This document shows positions 29,019-37,503 of a DNA stretch of 64,000 nt, piece after piece (within the stretch, counting starts at the first letter, position 1; the number at the start of each line of letters is the position of its first letter). The notes beneath the pieces are model-generated. The model saw only the letters and a program-made list of their open reading frames with translations, was not told the DNA's origin and made no database searches. Made by a program: the position numbers and the translations under genes. The stretch is from assembly GCA_028280265.1 (NCBI GenBank), contig JANQMD010000010.1:30458-94457 (forward strand). The letters are read 5' to 3'. This DNA comes from Flavobacteriaceae bacterium (GTDB taxonomy: Bacteria; Bacteroidota; Bacteroidia; Flavobacteriales; Flavobacteriaceae).

Positions 29019-29513
29019 ATGAAAAAAATACTTTTTATCCTAGCTTTTACAATGATCTCCTTAGCGTCTTATGCTCAAGAGATTACTACTTACTATTTTA
29101 TAAGACATGCTGAGAAGCAACGACAAAACCCAAAAGACAGGAATCCTCATTTGAATTCCGACGGTTATAAAAGAGCTAATGCATGGAAAGAAGTTTTTAA
29201 GAACATACCTTTAGATGCTGTGTACTCTACAGAATACAACAGAACGAAAGAGACCGCTAAACCAACAGCGGACAGTAAAGATCTTCCTATTTTGGTATAT
29301 GATCCTCGCAAGATGTATAGTGAAGCTTTTCAACACAATACCAAAGGAAAAAAAGTGTTGGTCGTAGGTCATAGCAATACCACACCTATGTTTGTGAATA
29401 AAGTTTTGGGCAAAAAAGTGTACGAGTGGATTGATGATCGAAACAATGCCAACTTGTATATTGTAACTATTATTGATGGGAAAGCATCTAGTACAATCTT
29501 GTATGTGAATTGA
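29019..29513 (+). CDS. secreted histidine phosphatase (phosphoglycerate mutase/SixA-like)
   Basis: 164-residue protein of the histidine phosphatase superfamily. The ATG at 29019 gives a clean signal peptide (MKKILFILAFTMISLASYAQ); longer in-frame starts upstream would place the signal behind 30 extra residues and overlap the terminator of the previous gene. The catalytic RH motif is Arg29-His30 in YFIRHAEKQ; the second conserved His lies in VVGHSNTTP near 130. The family acts on phosphohistidine, phosphosugars or phospholipids; the substrate is unknown, but it is expected to be periplasmic. Confidence 0.87.
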   Translation: MKKILFILAFTMISLASYAQEITTYYFIRHAEKQRQNPKDRNPHLNSDGYKRANAWKEVFKNIPLDAVYSTEYNRTKETAKPTADSKDLPILVYDPRKMYSEAFQHNTKGKKVLVVGHSNTTPMFVNKVLGKKVYEWIDDRNNANLYIVTIIDGKASSTILYVN

Positions 29514-29523
29514 TTTAAATGCT

Positions 29524-31062
29524 ATGAAGAAAAAGAAAGTGAGCTTATTATTATGTCTCTTGATGGTTTCCATCTGTGAATCACAAGTGCTTTATGTAAA
29601 ATTGAAAAAACCGATTCAAGAATCGAGAGAATTATTTTCAAAAACACAGCAAAGGTTTTCTATTCGATACAAGAAAAATGAAGCTACTTCAAAACTATTA
29701 GGTGCTCATATATATAAGATTGACCATTCTCTAGATAAGCAAATTATCAATGAGTTAGTTCAACTTTTGGAAAATAATAGTGATGTTATATATACCAGTT
29801 TGATGCATGAGTCTCCTTCTCCTCCCAATGACATCCCTCCCACAACGATCGATTTTATTTCCAATCAAGGTTATCTGGAATCCAATCCAGGAGTAAATGC
29901 TCGCTATGCCTGGTCTCAAGGAGCTAATGGGGTTAATATTGCACTACATGTTCTTGAATATGGAATGAATATAGATCATGAAGAATTTGTAGGCAGGGCT
30001 GCAAAAATTGCAGACAATATGACCATTTCTTCAGACCTACCATTTAGATTTAAAACACATGGGACTGCCACTGCTGGAGTAATTTATGGAGATAATGGGA
30101 ATTATGGAGTAAAGGGAATTGCATACAATGCTTCTCAATATGTACTATATCCTGAATGGCAAGAGGGCAAAGATTGGGATCGAATAGAAGCCGTTACTAA
30201 TGCTGTTAATGCAGCTCAAAAAGGAGATATTATTGTTTATCAAATGCAAATTAGGGCAAGATCTCAGACGAATTACGTAATGGCTGAATACGATCCTTTG
30301 GTTTGGGACCTCACTCTTGAAGCTACAAAAAAAGGACTTGTAGTAGTAGCTGCTGCTGGAAATGGAGGTGTAAACACAAATAATTCTGAATATGATGACT
30401 ACCATGCAAGAGGAGATAGTGGAGCCATTATAGTTGGTGCTGGTTTACCAGATTTGTCTCATGCGACTGGAGTGTTTTCAACATATGGATCAAGAGTAAA
30501 TGTTCATGCTTGGGGAAGATCTGTATACACTAGCGGTTATGGACATATTCAATTTGGAAATGATATCAATCAATATTATACAGGTTTTTATTCTGGTACA
30601 AGTTCTGCTACTGCAATTGTTGGGGGTTGTGCTGCTGCCCTACAATCTTATTATTACGGGTTGACGAATGAGTATTTATCTTCCATAGAAATGAGAGATC
30701 TATTAAGGTCTACTGGAATTCCTCAACATAATGGAACCTTTAAACACGTTGGCCCAATACCTAATTTAAGGAATGCTATCGATAAAATAGATAGGGATTT
30801 AAATGAGAAGAACAATCTCAATAAGTCTTTAACTCATTTATCTCTTTACCCCAACCCCGCAAGTGACTTTTTAACGATCAAACAAATTAATATTGAACCA
30901 AAAGAAGTATTAATTTTTGATTACTTAGGAAAACTTTTAATGAGGACTCAAATTGATAAAAAAATCAATACAATAGATTTCTCTAACTTCAGTAAGGGAA
31001 TATATCTTGTCAAGATAGTATTTGAGAATCAAGTACTGGTTAAGAAAGTCATTAAAAATTAA
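29524..31062 (+). CDS. T9SS-exported subtilisin-like (S8) peptidase, Glu in place of catalytic Asp
   Basis: 512-residue secreted protease. Signal peptide ends near CESQ (residue 21); a propeptide-like region runs to about 110; the S8 domain covers about 120-385. The usual DxG position is Glu145 (HVLEYGMN); His179 (KTHGTATAG), oxyanion Asn280 (AAAGNGG) and nucleophile Ser360 (SGTSSATA) are present. From memory a subgroup of S8 enzymes has Glu here, so activity is plausible. Residues from about 440 to the end form a T9SS type A sorting domain (LYPNPASDFLTI ... YLVKIVF ... VKKVIKN). It follows the phosphatase gene by 10 nt and may be cotranscribed; its stop overlaps the convergent lipoprotein gene. 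Confidence 0.9.
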   Translation: MKKKKVSLLLCLLMVSICESQVLYVKLKKPIQESRELFSKTQQRFSIRYKKNEATSKLLGAHIYKIDHSLDKQIINELVQLLENNSDVIYTSLMHESPSPPNDIPPTTIDFISNQGYLESNPGVNARYAWSQGANGVNIALHVLEYGMNIDHEEFVGRAAKIADNMTISSDLPFRFKTHGTATAGVIYGDNGNYGVKGIAYNASQYVLYPEWQEGKDWDRIEAVTNAVNAAQKGDIIVYQMQIRARSQTNYVMAEYDPLVWDLTLEATKKGLVVVAAAGNGGVNTNNSEYDDYHARGDSGAIIVGAGLPDLSHATGVFSTYGSRVNVHAWGRSVYTSGYGHIQFGNDINQYYTGFYSGTSSATAIVGGCAAALQSYYYGLTNEYLSSIEMRDLLRSTGIPQHNGTFKHVGPIPNLRNAIDKIDRDLNEKNNLNKSLTHLSLYPNPASDFLTIKQINIEPKEVLIFDYLGKLLMRTQIDKKINTIDFSNFSKGIYLVKIVFENQVLVKKVIKN

Positions 31063-31802
31063 TAAAGAGATACTTCTACATTTTCTAAATTAATTTCAGA
31101 AAGCTTTTTAAGTGTACCATTTTCATAAGCTTTGTCTAGTTCTTCCAATCTTGTTTCCTTGCGAGTAGGTCCGTAATTGTTATAGTCTACAAAACGGATT
31201 CCTTCAATGAGATGCTCTTTTCTAACTTCCCTGAAACGCATTCCCCCTCCGTTTACCTGAAAGCTATAGGCTAAGTAATCTAATTCAAAATTTTCTTTAT
31301 CAAACCAATAAATAAAAACATCTTCAAAGTCTACTCCTCCTCCATCTTGATTGAACGAAACTTTCACTTTGTAATACTCTTTTCCTTTGATGGTAGAAGA
31401 TGATAACAATTTTTTCTTCACTGCTCCATCATTTAAACCATAGGGTAAAACAGAAAAATAATGTACTGAATTTACTGATTCACTATATTTTAATGCCATC
31501 GAATCAGCTACTTGAGTGGGCTCGTCATTTACCAATCTCTGGAAACCTTCATTAGACAACACGTCAGTAATCACATCATTTTCTAAGTTCGTAATTCTTT
31601 TCAATGAATACATCCCTCCTTTTCTACTGGCTGTATATATTCTGTCTCGAAACTTGAATGAAATGTTTGCATCAGCTACTTTATTTAACTGAGCAGCTTG
31701 AATAGATTTATCAATAATTTCTTGAGCAGATAGCTCTTTATCTGCTGGTTTACAAGAGGCGAATAAAATAGATACAATTAGAAAGTAAAATAAATAGCGC
31801 AT
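31059..31802 (-). CDS. DUF6503-like lipoprotein
   Basis: 247-residue predicted lipoprotein with signal MRYLFYFLIVSILFASC (Cys17). The mature sequence resembles the DUF6503 family of Bacteroidota (ADANISFKFRDRIYTASR near 43, YFSVLPYGLNDG near 115, and the GGGMRFREVRKEHL region near 190), often annotated with doubtful metabolic names. The fold is probably a beta-rich LolA-like or lipocalin-like one with an envelope role. No enzymatic motif is visible. Convergent overlap of 4 nt with the subtilase gene. Confidence 0.7.
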   Translation of the reverse strand: MRYLFYFLIVSILFASCKPADKELSAQEIIDKSIQAAQLNKVADANISFKFRDRIYTASRKGGMYSLKRITNLENDVITDVLSNEGFQRLVNDEPTQVADSMALKYSESVNSVHYFSVLPYGLNDGAVKKKLLSSSTIKGKEYYKVKVSFNQDGGGVDFEDVFIYWFDKENFELDYLAYSFQVNGGGMRFREVRKEHLIEGIRFVDYNNYGPTRKETRLEELDKAYENGTLKKLSEINLENVEVSLY

Positions 31803-31872
31803 GTTTCTTTGTTTGCTGTGTCTGTCGAAAATTTCGATGCTAAATTACAGCTATCCAACTAGAGCAAAAGTG

Positions 31873-31880
31873 TATCTTTG
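31873..31880 (+). promoter_or_regulatory. candidate -7 element of the smpB operon
   Basis: TATCTTTG matches TAnnTTTG, 18 nt before the smpB GTG start. The -33 element is not clear. Confidence 0.45.
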
Positions 31881-31898
31881 TGAAGATTTTCTTAAAGC

Positions 31899-32360
31899 GT
31901 GCAAAAAACAATCAACATACAAAACAAAAAAGCTCGGTTTGAATTTGAAATTCTAGACAAATATGTGGCTGGAATTCAGCTTACAGGTACCGAGATTAAA
32001 TCCATCAGGCAAAGCAAAGCGAGAATTACTGAGAGTTTTTGTGAATTCAATGAACGTGGCGAATTGTTTGTTGTGAATATGTACATTGAAGAATATATGT
32101 ATGGAAATCACTACAACCACAAACCCAAAAGTGAGCGACGTCTTTTGTTGAACAAACGAGAGCTACGTAGCTTAAAAAAAGATGTCGATCAAAAAGGAAA
32201 TACCATTGTTCCTCTTCGTCTTTTTATCAATGAAAATGGTTGGGCAAAGTTAGAGATTGCACTAGCGAAAGGAAAGAAAGTACACGACAAGCGTCAAACG
32301 ATGAAAGATCGCGATAACAAACGTGATTTGGCACGAATAAAAAAGAGCTTTAATTCATGA
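31899..32360 (+). CDS. smpB: SsrA-binding protein SmpB
   Basis: 153-residue RNA-binding protein needed with tmRNA for rescue of stalled ribosomes. Starts with GTG. Family features: the beta-barrel motif KKARFEFEILDKYVAGIQLTG near 9-30, the EIKSIRQSK segment, YNHKPKSERRLLL near 77, and the basic C-terminal tail ending DLARIKKSFNS, which enters the A site. Length is typical (about 150). The ssrA gene itself is not in the window. Its stop overlaps the ubiA start by 4 nt. Confidence 0.96.
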   Translation: MQKTINIQNKKARFEFEILDKYVAGIQLTGTEIKSIRQSKARITESFCEFNERGELFVVNMYIEEYMYGNHYNHKPKSERRLLLNKRELRSLKKDVDQKGNTIVPLRLFINENGWAKLEIALAKGKKVHDKRQTMKDRDNKRDLARIKKSFNS

Positions 32361-33259
32361 TGAATTATCTGAGGCTTGTTCGTTATCCAAACCTCTTGAT
32401 GGTTGCCCTGACCCTATTTTTGACGAAATATGCTTTGATACATTCTTATGTGGTTCCCTCCTTCTCTGATTTTGATTTTGTGATCCTAACTAGTAGCATA
32501 CTATTTATTACGGCTGGAGGCTATGTAATTAACGATATTTTTGATGTTAAAACTGATAAAATAAACAAACCAAAAAAAGTAATTATAACAGAGCACATTT
32601 CGAAAAGAACAGGCTGGACACTTTATTCTTTTCTAAATGTTATTGGTTTATCATTAGGCTTTTACATATCTTTCAAAAGTGACCTTAACACTTTTTCTTT
32701 CTATTTTTTTGGGTCCATTATCTTATTGTTTATTTATTCAAAATTCCTCAAAAGACTTCCATTGGTAGGTAACATAGCTATTTCGATATTAATTGCTCTT
32801 ACGATATTTTTAATTGTTGAATTTCAAGATCAAATAGCCATAAAAAAAGGAATGTTTACCAATCTTACTTTATCGCTACTCACTTTTTACTATTTAGTAT
32901 TTTCCTTCATTACAACTTTAGTAAGGGAAATCATAAAGGATATAGAAGATGTAAATGGAGACCATTCAGCTAACATGAAAACCTTGCCAATCATTCTAGG
33001 AATTAGAAGGACTAAAAACATAGCTCTTGGTATTACCATGATGTTGTTTCTATTTTTAATTCTCTTTTTGAAAGATTTGTATTCATACAATTATACTGTT
33101 GGTACCATAACTATAACTCTCATTACTGCTCTTACTGCTTTGTGTATTTATAAAATGTGGTTAGCTAAAAACAAAATTCAATTTCATCAAGTAAGTCAAT
33201 TGCTAAAATTCATCATGCTCATAGGTATTTTGTCCATGGCTTCTTTTAAATTTATCTAA
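32357..33259 (+). CDS. UbiA family prenyltransferase
   Basis: 300-residue polytopic membrane protein of the UbiA superfamily, which transfers prenyl chains to aromatic or glycerol-phosphate acceptors. Two Asp-rich metal-binding motifs are visible: NDIFDVKTD near residue 55 and DIEDVNGD near 195. Around eight hydrophobic helices are expected. In flavobacteria members of this group are commonly called geranylgeranylglycerol-phosphate geranylgeranyltransferase, but acceptor specificity is unproven. ATGA overlap with smpB and TAATG overlap with maf imply one operon. Confidence 0.88.
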   Translation: MMNYLRLVRYPNLLMVALTLFLTKYALIHSYVVPSFSDFDFVILTSSILFITAGGYVINDIFDVKTDKINKPKKVIITEHISKRTGWTLYSFLNVIGLSLGFYISFKSDLNTFSFYFFGSIILLFIYSKFLKRLPLVGNIAISILIALTIFLIVEFQDQIAIKKGMFTNLTLSLLTFYYLVFSFITTLVREIIKDIEDVNGDHSANMKTLPIILGIRRTKNIALGITMMLFLFLILFLKDLYSYNYTVGTITITLITALTALCIYKMWLAKNKIQFHQVSQLLKFIMLIGILSMASFKFI

Positions 33260-33843
33260 TGCTCAAAGAAAAATTATCTAAATACAACGTCATCTTGGCC
33301 TCTGGTTCACCAAGAAGGCAGAACTTCTTAAAAGAGTTAGACATTCCATTTACCGTTCAAGTAAAGAGTGTGGATGAAGTGTACCCGAGTCATTTAAAGG
33401 CTTCTGAAATCACAGAATACCTTTCAGAATTAAAATCCAATGCTTTTACCGATTTAAAGGAAAAGGATCTTCTCATTACTTCTGATACCATTGTTTGGTT
33501 TGAAGGTAGCGCTTTAGAGAAACCCAAAGATAAAAAAGAAGCTTTTCAAATGTTAAAGCAACTATCGGGTAAAACCCACAAAGTATACACTTCTGTGTGT
33601 TTAAGGACTTCGTCTTCTCAAAAAACGGTGACAGATGTAACTTCTGTGGAATTTGATGATCTTACCGATGAAGAGATTTCTTACTACGTAAAAACTTATC
33701 AACCATATGACAAAGCAGGGAGTTATGGCATACAGGAATGGATTGGACTTATTGGGGTAAAAAGCATTCGCGGAAGCTATTTTAACGTCATGGGGTTGCC
33801 TGTTCATAAATTGTATAAAGAATTGATGAACTTATCCTTTTAA
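33259..33843 (+). CDS. maf: Maf family nucleotide pyrophosphatase
   Basis: 194-residue Maf/Ham1-fold enzyme that hydrolyses non-canonical nucleoside triphosphates (dTTP/UTP or modified pyrimidines). The signature LASGSPRRQNFL is at about residues 13-24, with the downstream SDTIVWFEGSALEKP segment near 73 and the GSYGIQEW loop near 153. Third gene of smpB-ubiA-maf, overlapping ubiA by one nucleotide. The subtype (YhdE or YceF) is not decided. Confidence 0.93.
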   Translation: MLKEKLSKYNVILASGSPRRQNFLKELDIPFTVQVKSVDEVYPSHLKASEITEYLSELKSNAFTDLKEKDLLITSDTIVWFEGSALEKPKDKKEAFQMLKQLSGKTHKVYTSVCLRTSSSQKTVTDVTSVEFDDLTDEEISYYVKTYQPYDKAGSYGIQEWIGLIGVKSIRGSYFNVMGLPVHKLYKELMNLSF

Positions 33844-33889
33844 CACTCAATTAAAAACTTATTTTTACGGCAAATTACAACACAACAAA

Positions 33890-34843
33890 ATGAAAAAATA
33901 TACATACACGGAAATGAAAGACACTCGTTCTGGATTTGGAGATGGTCTTACAGAACTTGGGAAAACGAATCCAAATGTAGTGGCGCTTTGTGCCGATCTT
34001 ACAGGTTCTCTTAAAATGAATGAATTTGAGAAGAATCACCCTGAGCGTTTCTTTCAAGTAGGAATTGCAGAAGCCAACATGATGGGCATTGCTGCAGGAC
34101 TTACGATCGGAGGTAAAATTCCTTTCACTGGTACTTTTGCTAACTTTTCAACTGGACGTGTATATGACCAAATTAGACAATCTATTGCTTATTCAGATAA
34201 GAATGTAAAAATCTGTGCTTCTCACGCAGGTCTAACATTGGGAGAAGATGGTGCTACGCATCAGATATTAGAAGACATTGGATTGATGAAAATGTTGCCT
34301 GGAATGACAGTGATCAATACTTGTGATTACAATCAGACCAAAGCAGCTACTATTGCTATTGCAGATTACGAAGGTCCTGTTTATTTACGTTTTGGGCGAC
34401 CTAAAGTTCCTGTATTTATGCCAACTGATCAACCTTTTGAAATTGGAAAAGCTGTTACTTTAACTGAAGGAAAGGATGTTACAATCGTAGCCACAGGTCA
34501 TTTGGTTTGGGAATCTCTACAAGCTGCTGAAAAATTGGAAGCAGAAGGAATTAGTGCAGAAGTAATCAATATTCATACCATCAAACCTTTGGATGAAGAG
34601 GCTATTTTAGCATCAGTTTCCAAAACAGGATGTATTGTCACTGCTGAAGAACACAATAAATTTGGTGGTTTAGGAGAAAGTGTTTCAAGATGTTTGGCTT
34701 TGAACAATCCTACTCCACAAGAATTTGTGGCTGTGAATGATACATTTGGTGAATCAGCTACTCCAGCTCAATTGATGGAAAAATACAATATCAATGATGA
34801 TGCTGTCGTTGAAGCTGTGAAGAAAGTTTTAAAAAGGAAATAA
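33890..34843 (+). CDS. transketolase C-terminal subunit (pyrimidine and TK-C domains)
   Basis: 317-residue protein equal to the C-terminal half of transketolase: pyrimidine-binding domain (about 10-175, including FQVGIAEANMMGIAAGL near 62 and the PVYLRFGRPKVPVF stretch near 165) and transketolase C domain (about 190-310). The N-terminal TPP/PP half (with GDG and NH-type motif) is absent. Split transketolases occur in Bacteroidota and archaea, usually with the two subunit genes adjacent; here the preceding gene is maf and the next is a beta-barrel protein, so the partner must be elsewhere or outside the window. Cytoplasmic pentose phosphate or DXS-like use is possible. Confidence 0.85.
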   Translation: MKKYTYTEMKDTRSGFGDGLTELGKTNPNVVALCADLTGSLKMNEFEKNHPERFFQVGIAEANMMGIAAGLTIGGKIPFTGTFANFSTGRVYDQIRQSIAYSDKNVKICASHAGLTLGEDGATHQILEDIGLMKMLPGMTVINTCDYNQTKAATIAIADYEGPVYLRFGRPKVPVFMPTDQPFEIGKAVTLTEGKDVTIVATGHLVWESLQAAEKLEAEGISAEVINIHTIKPLDEEAILASVSKTGCIVTAEEHNKFGGLGESVSRCLALNNPTPQEFVAVNDTFGESATPAQLMEKYNINDDAVVEAVKKVLKRK

Positions 34844-34898
34844 AATAACCTTTCCTCTTTTTAAAGCGTCTACTTAATATCACAAAATTATAAAAATT

Positions 34899-35510
34899 AT
34901 GAAAAAACTTTTTTTTGCTTTGACCTTGATGATAGGTCTTAGTCAGATTTCTAATGCCCAATTGCAGGTAGGTGTAAAAGCAGGGGTCAATTATAACTCT
35001 GGTTCTTTTAAAAATGTATCGAACAATGTTTTAAGCGGTGCAGATAGTAGAACTGGGTATCATGCAGGACTCTGGTTTCGAGTAAAGCTTCCCGTAATTG
35101 GATTGTATTTAAGACCCGAAGTTATTTATACAGAATTGAAAAATAAGGTGAATTATAATAATTCTACCTTTATTAGAAGTACGAATTTCAAATTTCGGAA
35201 AATAGATGTACCTGTATTACTTGGTAAAAAGGTCTTAGGAATTGGAAATATTTTTGCAGGACCATCATTTCAGTATGCATTATCTTCAAACTTTGGAATC
35301 AATGACCTATCAGAAATTTCAACGAGTAATTTTTCTTTAGGGTTACAGTTTGGCGGTGGAATTGAGCTGGGAAGATTGGGAATAGATGTACGATGGGAAA
35401 GAAGTCTCACCAATGCTGAAGCTCGCTTTGTAGATACAGTCATCAGTAGTAACGTGAATTTTGATACTAGAGTGAATCAAATTATATTTGGTTTGTCGTA
35501 TAGATTGTAA
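34899..35510 (+). CDS. outer membrane beta-barrel protein (PorT-like)
   Basis: 203-residue secreted protein with a signal peptide ending SNAQ (residue 20), followed by alternating beta strands with glycine and aromatic residues (VGVKAGVNYNSGSF, FAGPSFQYALSSNF, IIFGLSYRL at the end). This is typical of small eight-stranded outer membrane beta-barrels of the OMP_b-brl_2/PorT group. No specific transport or enzymatic role can be read. It is convergent with the FKBP-like gene; both appear to end at the hairpin at 35616. Confidence 0.82.
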   Translation: MKKLFFALTLMIGLSQISNAQLQVGVKAGVNYNSGSFKNVSNNVLSGADSRTGYHAGLWFRVKLPVIGLYLRPEVIYTELKNKVNYNNSTFIRSTNFKFRKIDVPVLLGKKVLGIGNIFAGPSFQYALSSNFGINDLSEISTSNFSLGLQFGGGIELGRLGIDVRWERSLTNAEARFVDTVISSNVNFDTRVNQIIFGLSYRL

Positions 35511-35615
35511 ACTTTTACCGAAAGGCAATAGTAAACTACATCGGTGCAAGCATAAGGTGTATCGATAGAAGACTATAAATGTGAATTTCGTGGCAAGTCT
35601 CTGGATGTTGCCAAC

Positions 35616-35649
35616 AAAAAAGCTCTTGTGTGAAAACAAGAGCTTTTTT
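35616..35649. terminator. bidirectional intrinsic terminator
   Basis: AAAAAAGCTCTTGT and ACAAGAGCTTTTTT form a 14-nt perfect stem around GTGAAA. It lies between convergent genes and has T runs on both strands. Confidence 0.85.
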
Positions 35650-35675
35650 ATGTTATCTAAAATTTCAATTAGGAA

Positions 35676-36551
35676 TTATCTATTATCTGGATCTCTATAA
35701 TCAGGTATTCCATCTTTATCTGTATCATCATCTCGAGGGTCGCCATTCCCATTTGCATCTTCATTTCTTGTTAGCACTCCATCATTATCATCATCGCTAT
35801 CATTAAAATCTGGTAATCCGTCACCATCAGTATCATCATTTCTCGGGTCGCCATCGCCATCGAGGTCTTCAAAACGAGAAGGGATTGTATCGCTATCGCC
35901 ATCAGTATTTTCAATTACATCAAATAAATTAATGTAAAACATTAGAATACTATTTCCTGGAATTCCAGTTCTAGCTATATTTCTATATCCTAAACCTGAT
36001 GGAAAAAATAATACTCCTTTTCCTCCATTGGCAAAAGTAATGGGCTCCCCAGGTTGTGTCACGTTCTGTCCTCCTTTAAAATTGGTAAATCCGTAAGTCC
36101 AGCCTCTTACAACTTTATCAAGGACAAACCAAGAGGGAACAATTTTCTCTTCAAAAACCAATGTTTCTGTAGTACTTACAAGGCGTTCTCCTTTGTAAGT
36201 TGTTAAGATAGAGTCAGCAACATAAGGAAATCCTTTTACTGGGTTTGGAGTACCTTCTCTTAACTTTAGGAAATACATTTTATAATTAATTTGATTCTCA
36301 GTAATATCAAGAACATTCATCCTTGAATCCGATATCAAAGCGGTCTTCCCTGTCACTAGAGGTAAAACTGTTTCAGTGGCATCATCGTAATAATGCTTTC
36401 CAAGAAAACTTGTCAGTGAGTCAGCATCAATAAGAGCCTGACCAGCATGATCGAAATTATCTACCGCAATTCCTCTATTTCTATTATTACATGCAAATGT
36501 TAATGCTATCAACACAATAACAAATGGGATATAAAATTTTGTCTTTGACAT
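35676..36551 (-). CDS. FKBP-type prolyl isomerase-like lipoprotein with calcium-binding tail
   Basis: 291-residue predicted lipoprotein. ATG 36551 is preferred over 36572 because it gives a normal signal with Cys21 (VIALTFAC). Residues about 75-215 resemble an FKBP-type peptidyl-prolyl isomerase domain (GFPYVADSILTTYKGE, VVRGWTYGFTNFKGG, FFPSGLGYRN ... GNSILMFYINLFDV). Residues about 218-291 are rich in DxDxDG-like calcium-binding repeats (thrombospondin type 3-like: DLDGDGDPRNDDTDGDGLPD, then DANGNGDPRDD and DTDKDGIPDYRDP). The combination suggests an envelope folding or binding factor stabilised by calcium; which of the two activities matters is unknown. Confidence 0.83.
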   Translation of the reverse strand: MSKTKFYIPFVIVLIALTFACNNRNRGIAVDNFDHAGQALIDADSLTSFLGKHYYDDATETVLPLVTGKTALISDSRMNVLDITENQINYKMYFLKLREGTPNPVKGFPYVADSILTTYKGERLVSTTETLVFEEKIVPSWFVLDKVVRGWTYGFTNFKGGQNVTQPGEPITFANGGKGVLFFPSGLGYRNIARTGIPGNSILMFYINLFDVIENTDGDSDTIPSRFEDLDGDGDPRNDDTDGDGLPDFNDSDDDNDGVLTRNEDANGNGDPRDDDTDKDGIPDYRDPDNR

Positions 36552-36560
36552 TAAAAATAA

Positions 36561-36593
36561 TTTGTGGCGCAATTTACCATTTTTATACCTTTG
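36561..36593 (+). promoter_or_regulatory. candidate promoter of the S4-domain gene
   Basis: TTTG at 36561-36564 and TACCTTTG at 36586-36593 with a 21-nt spacer fit the flavobacterial consensus; the ATG is at 36626. Confidence 0.55.
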
Positions 36594-36625
36594 TGTAAAG
36601 TGAATACTATATTTTTAACGTTTTT

Positions 36626-36997
36626 ATGAGAATTGACAAATACCTATGGTGTATTCGCGTTTTTAAAACCCGAAATATGGGTACTGAAGCTTGCAAAAAA
36701 GGACAAGTAAAAGTAGAAGGTATTAATGTGAAACCCTCTAAAGAAGTTTACGGAGGTGAAAAAATTACCATTCGAAAGAATCAAATGAACTTAGAGTATG
36801 AAATTCTCGATATTCCTGAGAGTCGTGTTGGAGCCAAATTGGTGCCACTTTTAGCAAAGAATGTTACCCCAAAAGAAGAATATGAGCGACTTGACCTTTT
36901 AAAATATTCGAAAGATTATTATAGAAAAAAGGGTACAGGAAGACCTACAAAGAAAGACAGAAGAGATATAGATGAGTATTACGAATCTCCAGAATAA
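36626..36997 (+). CDS. Hsp15-like S4-domain RNA-binding protein
   Basis: 123-residue protein with an S4 RNA-binding domain from the first residues (MRIDKYLWCIRVFKTR, then the ACKKGQVKVEGINVKPSKEV loop near 22-41), followed by a basic C-terminal tail. This is the organisation of Hsp15/HslR, which binds stalled 50S-peptidyl-tRNA complexes after heat shock. Length agrees with the family (about 130). Cytoplasmic. Followed 5 nt later by a phosphoribosyltransferase gene, likely cotranscribed. Confidence 0.88.
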   Translation: MRIDKYLWCIRVFKTRNMGTEACKKGQVKVEGINVKPSKEVYGGEKITIRKNQMNLEYEILDIPESRVGAKLVPLLAKNVTPKEEYERLDLLKYSKDYYRKKGTGRPTKKDRRDIDEYYESPE

Positions 36998-37002
36998 AGT
37001 GT

Positions 37003-37503
37003 ATGACAGCTGAAAATATTATTTTAAACAACAACCAAATCGTTCACAAAACAAAAAGAATTGCTTATCAAATTTATGAAAGCAATAGTTCAGAAAAAGA
37101 AGTTATACTTGCTGGAGTACAGGGTAATGGAATGCACTTTGCTAAGCAAATTGCATCAATCCTGAGAGAAATTTCTCCTATAGAAGTGACACTTTGCGAA
37201 GTATTCATCAATAAGAAAAAACCTTTGAATTCTGTAAGTACCTCTTTATCTGCCGATGATTACAAAAACAAATCTCTTATCCTAGTTGATGATGTTTTAA
37301 ATTCAGGGACAACTCTTATTTATGGAATTAAACATTTTCTAGATGTTCCTCTAAAAAGGTTTAAAACAGCTGTTTTGGTGAACAGAAACCATAAAAAATA
37401 TCCAGTAAAAGCAGATTTCAAGGGAATTTCTTTATCTACATCCATCAAAGAGCACGTAGAAGTTATTTTTGATCAAAAAAGTTCCAAAGCGTATTTAGTG
37501 TAA
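37003..37503 (+). CDS. phosphoribosyltransferase family protein (PyrR-like)
   Basis: 166-residue type I phosphoribosyltransferase. The PRPP-binding loop is LILVDDVLNSGTTLIYG at about residues 91-107. The N-terminal ILAGVQGNGMHFAKQIA segment at about 34-50 corresponds to the PPi loop. The family includes PyrR and nucleobase salvage enzymes; there is no pyr operon leader here, so regulation of pyr genes is not indicated. The convergent aroK overlaps its 3' end by 9 nt. Confidence 0.85.
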   Translation: MTAENIILNNNQIVHKTKRIAYQIYESNSSEKEVILAGVQGNGMHFAKQIASILREISPIEVTLCEVFINKKKPLNSVSTSLSADDYKNKSLILVDDVLNSGTTLIYGIKHFLDVPLKRFKTAVLVNRNHKKYPVKADFKGISLSTSIKEHVEVIFDQKSSKAYLV

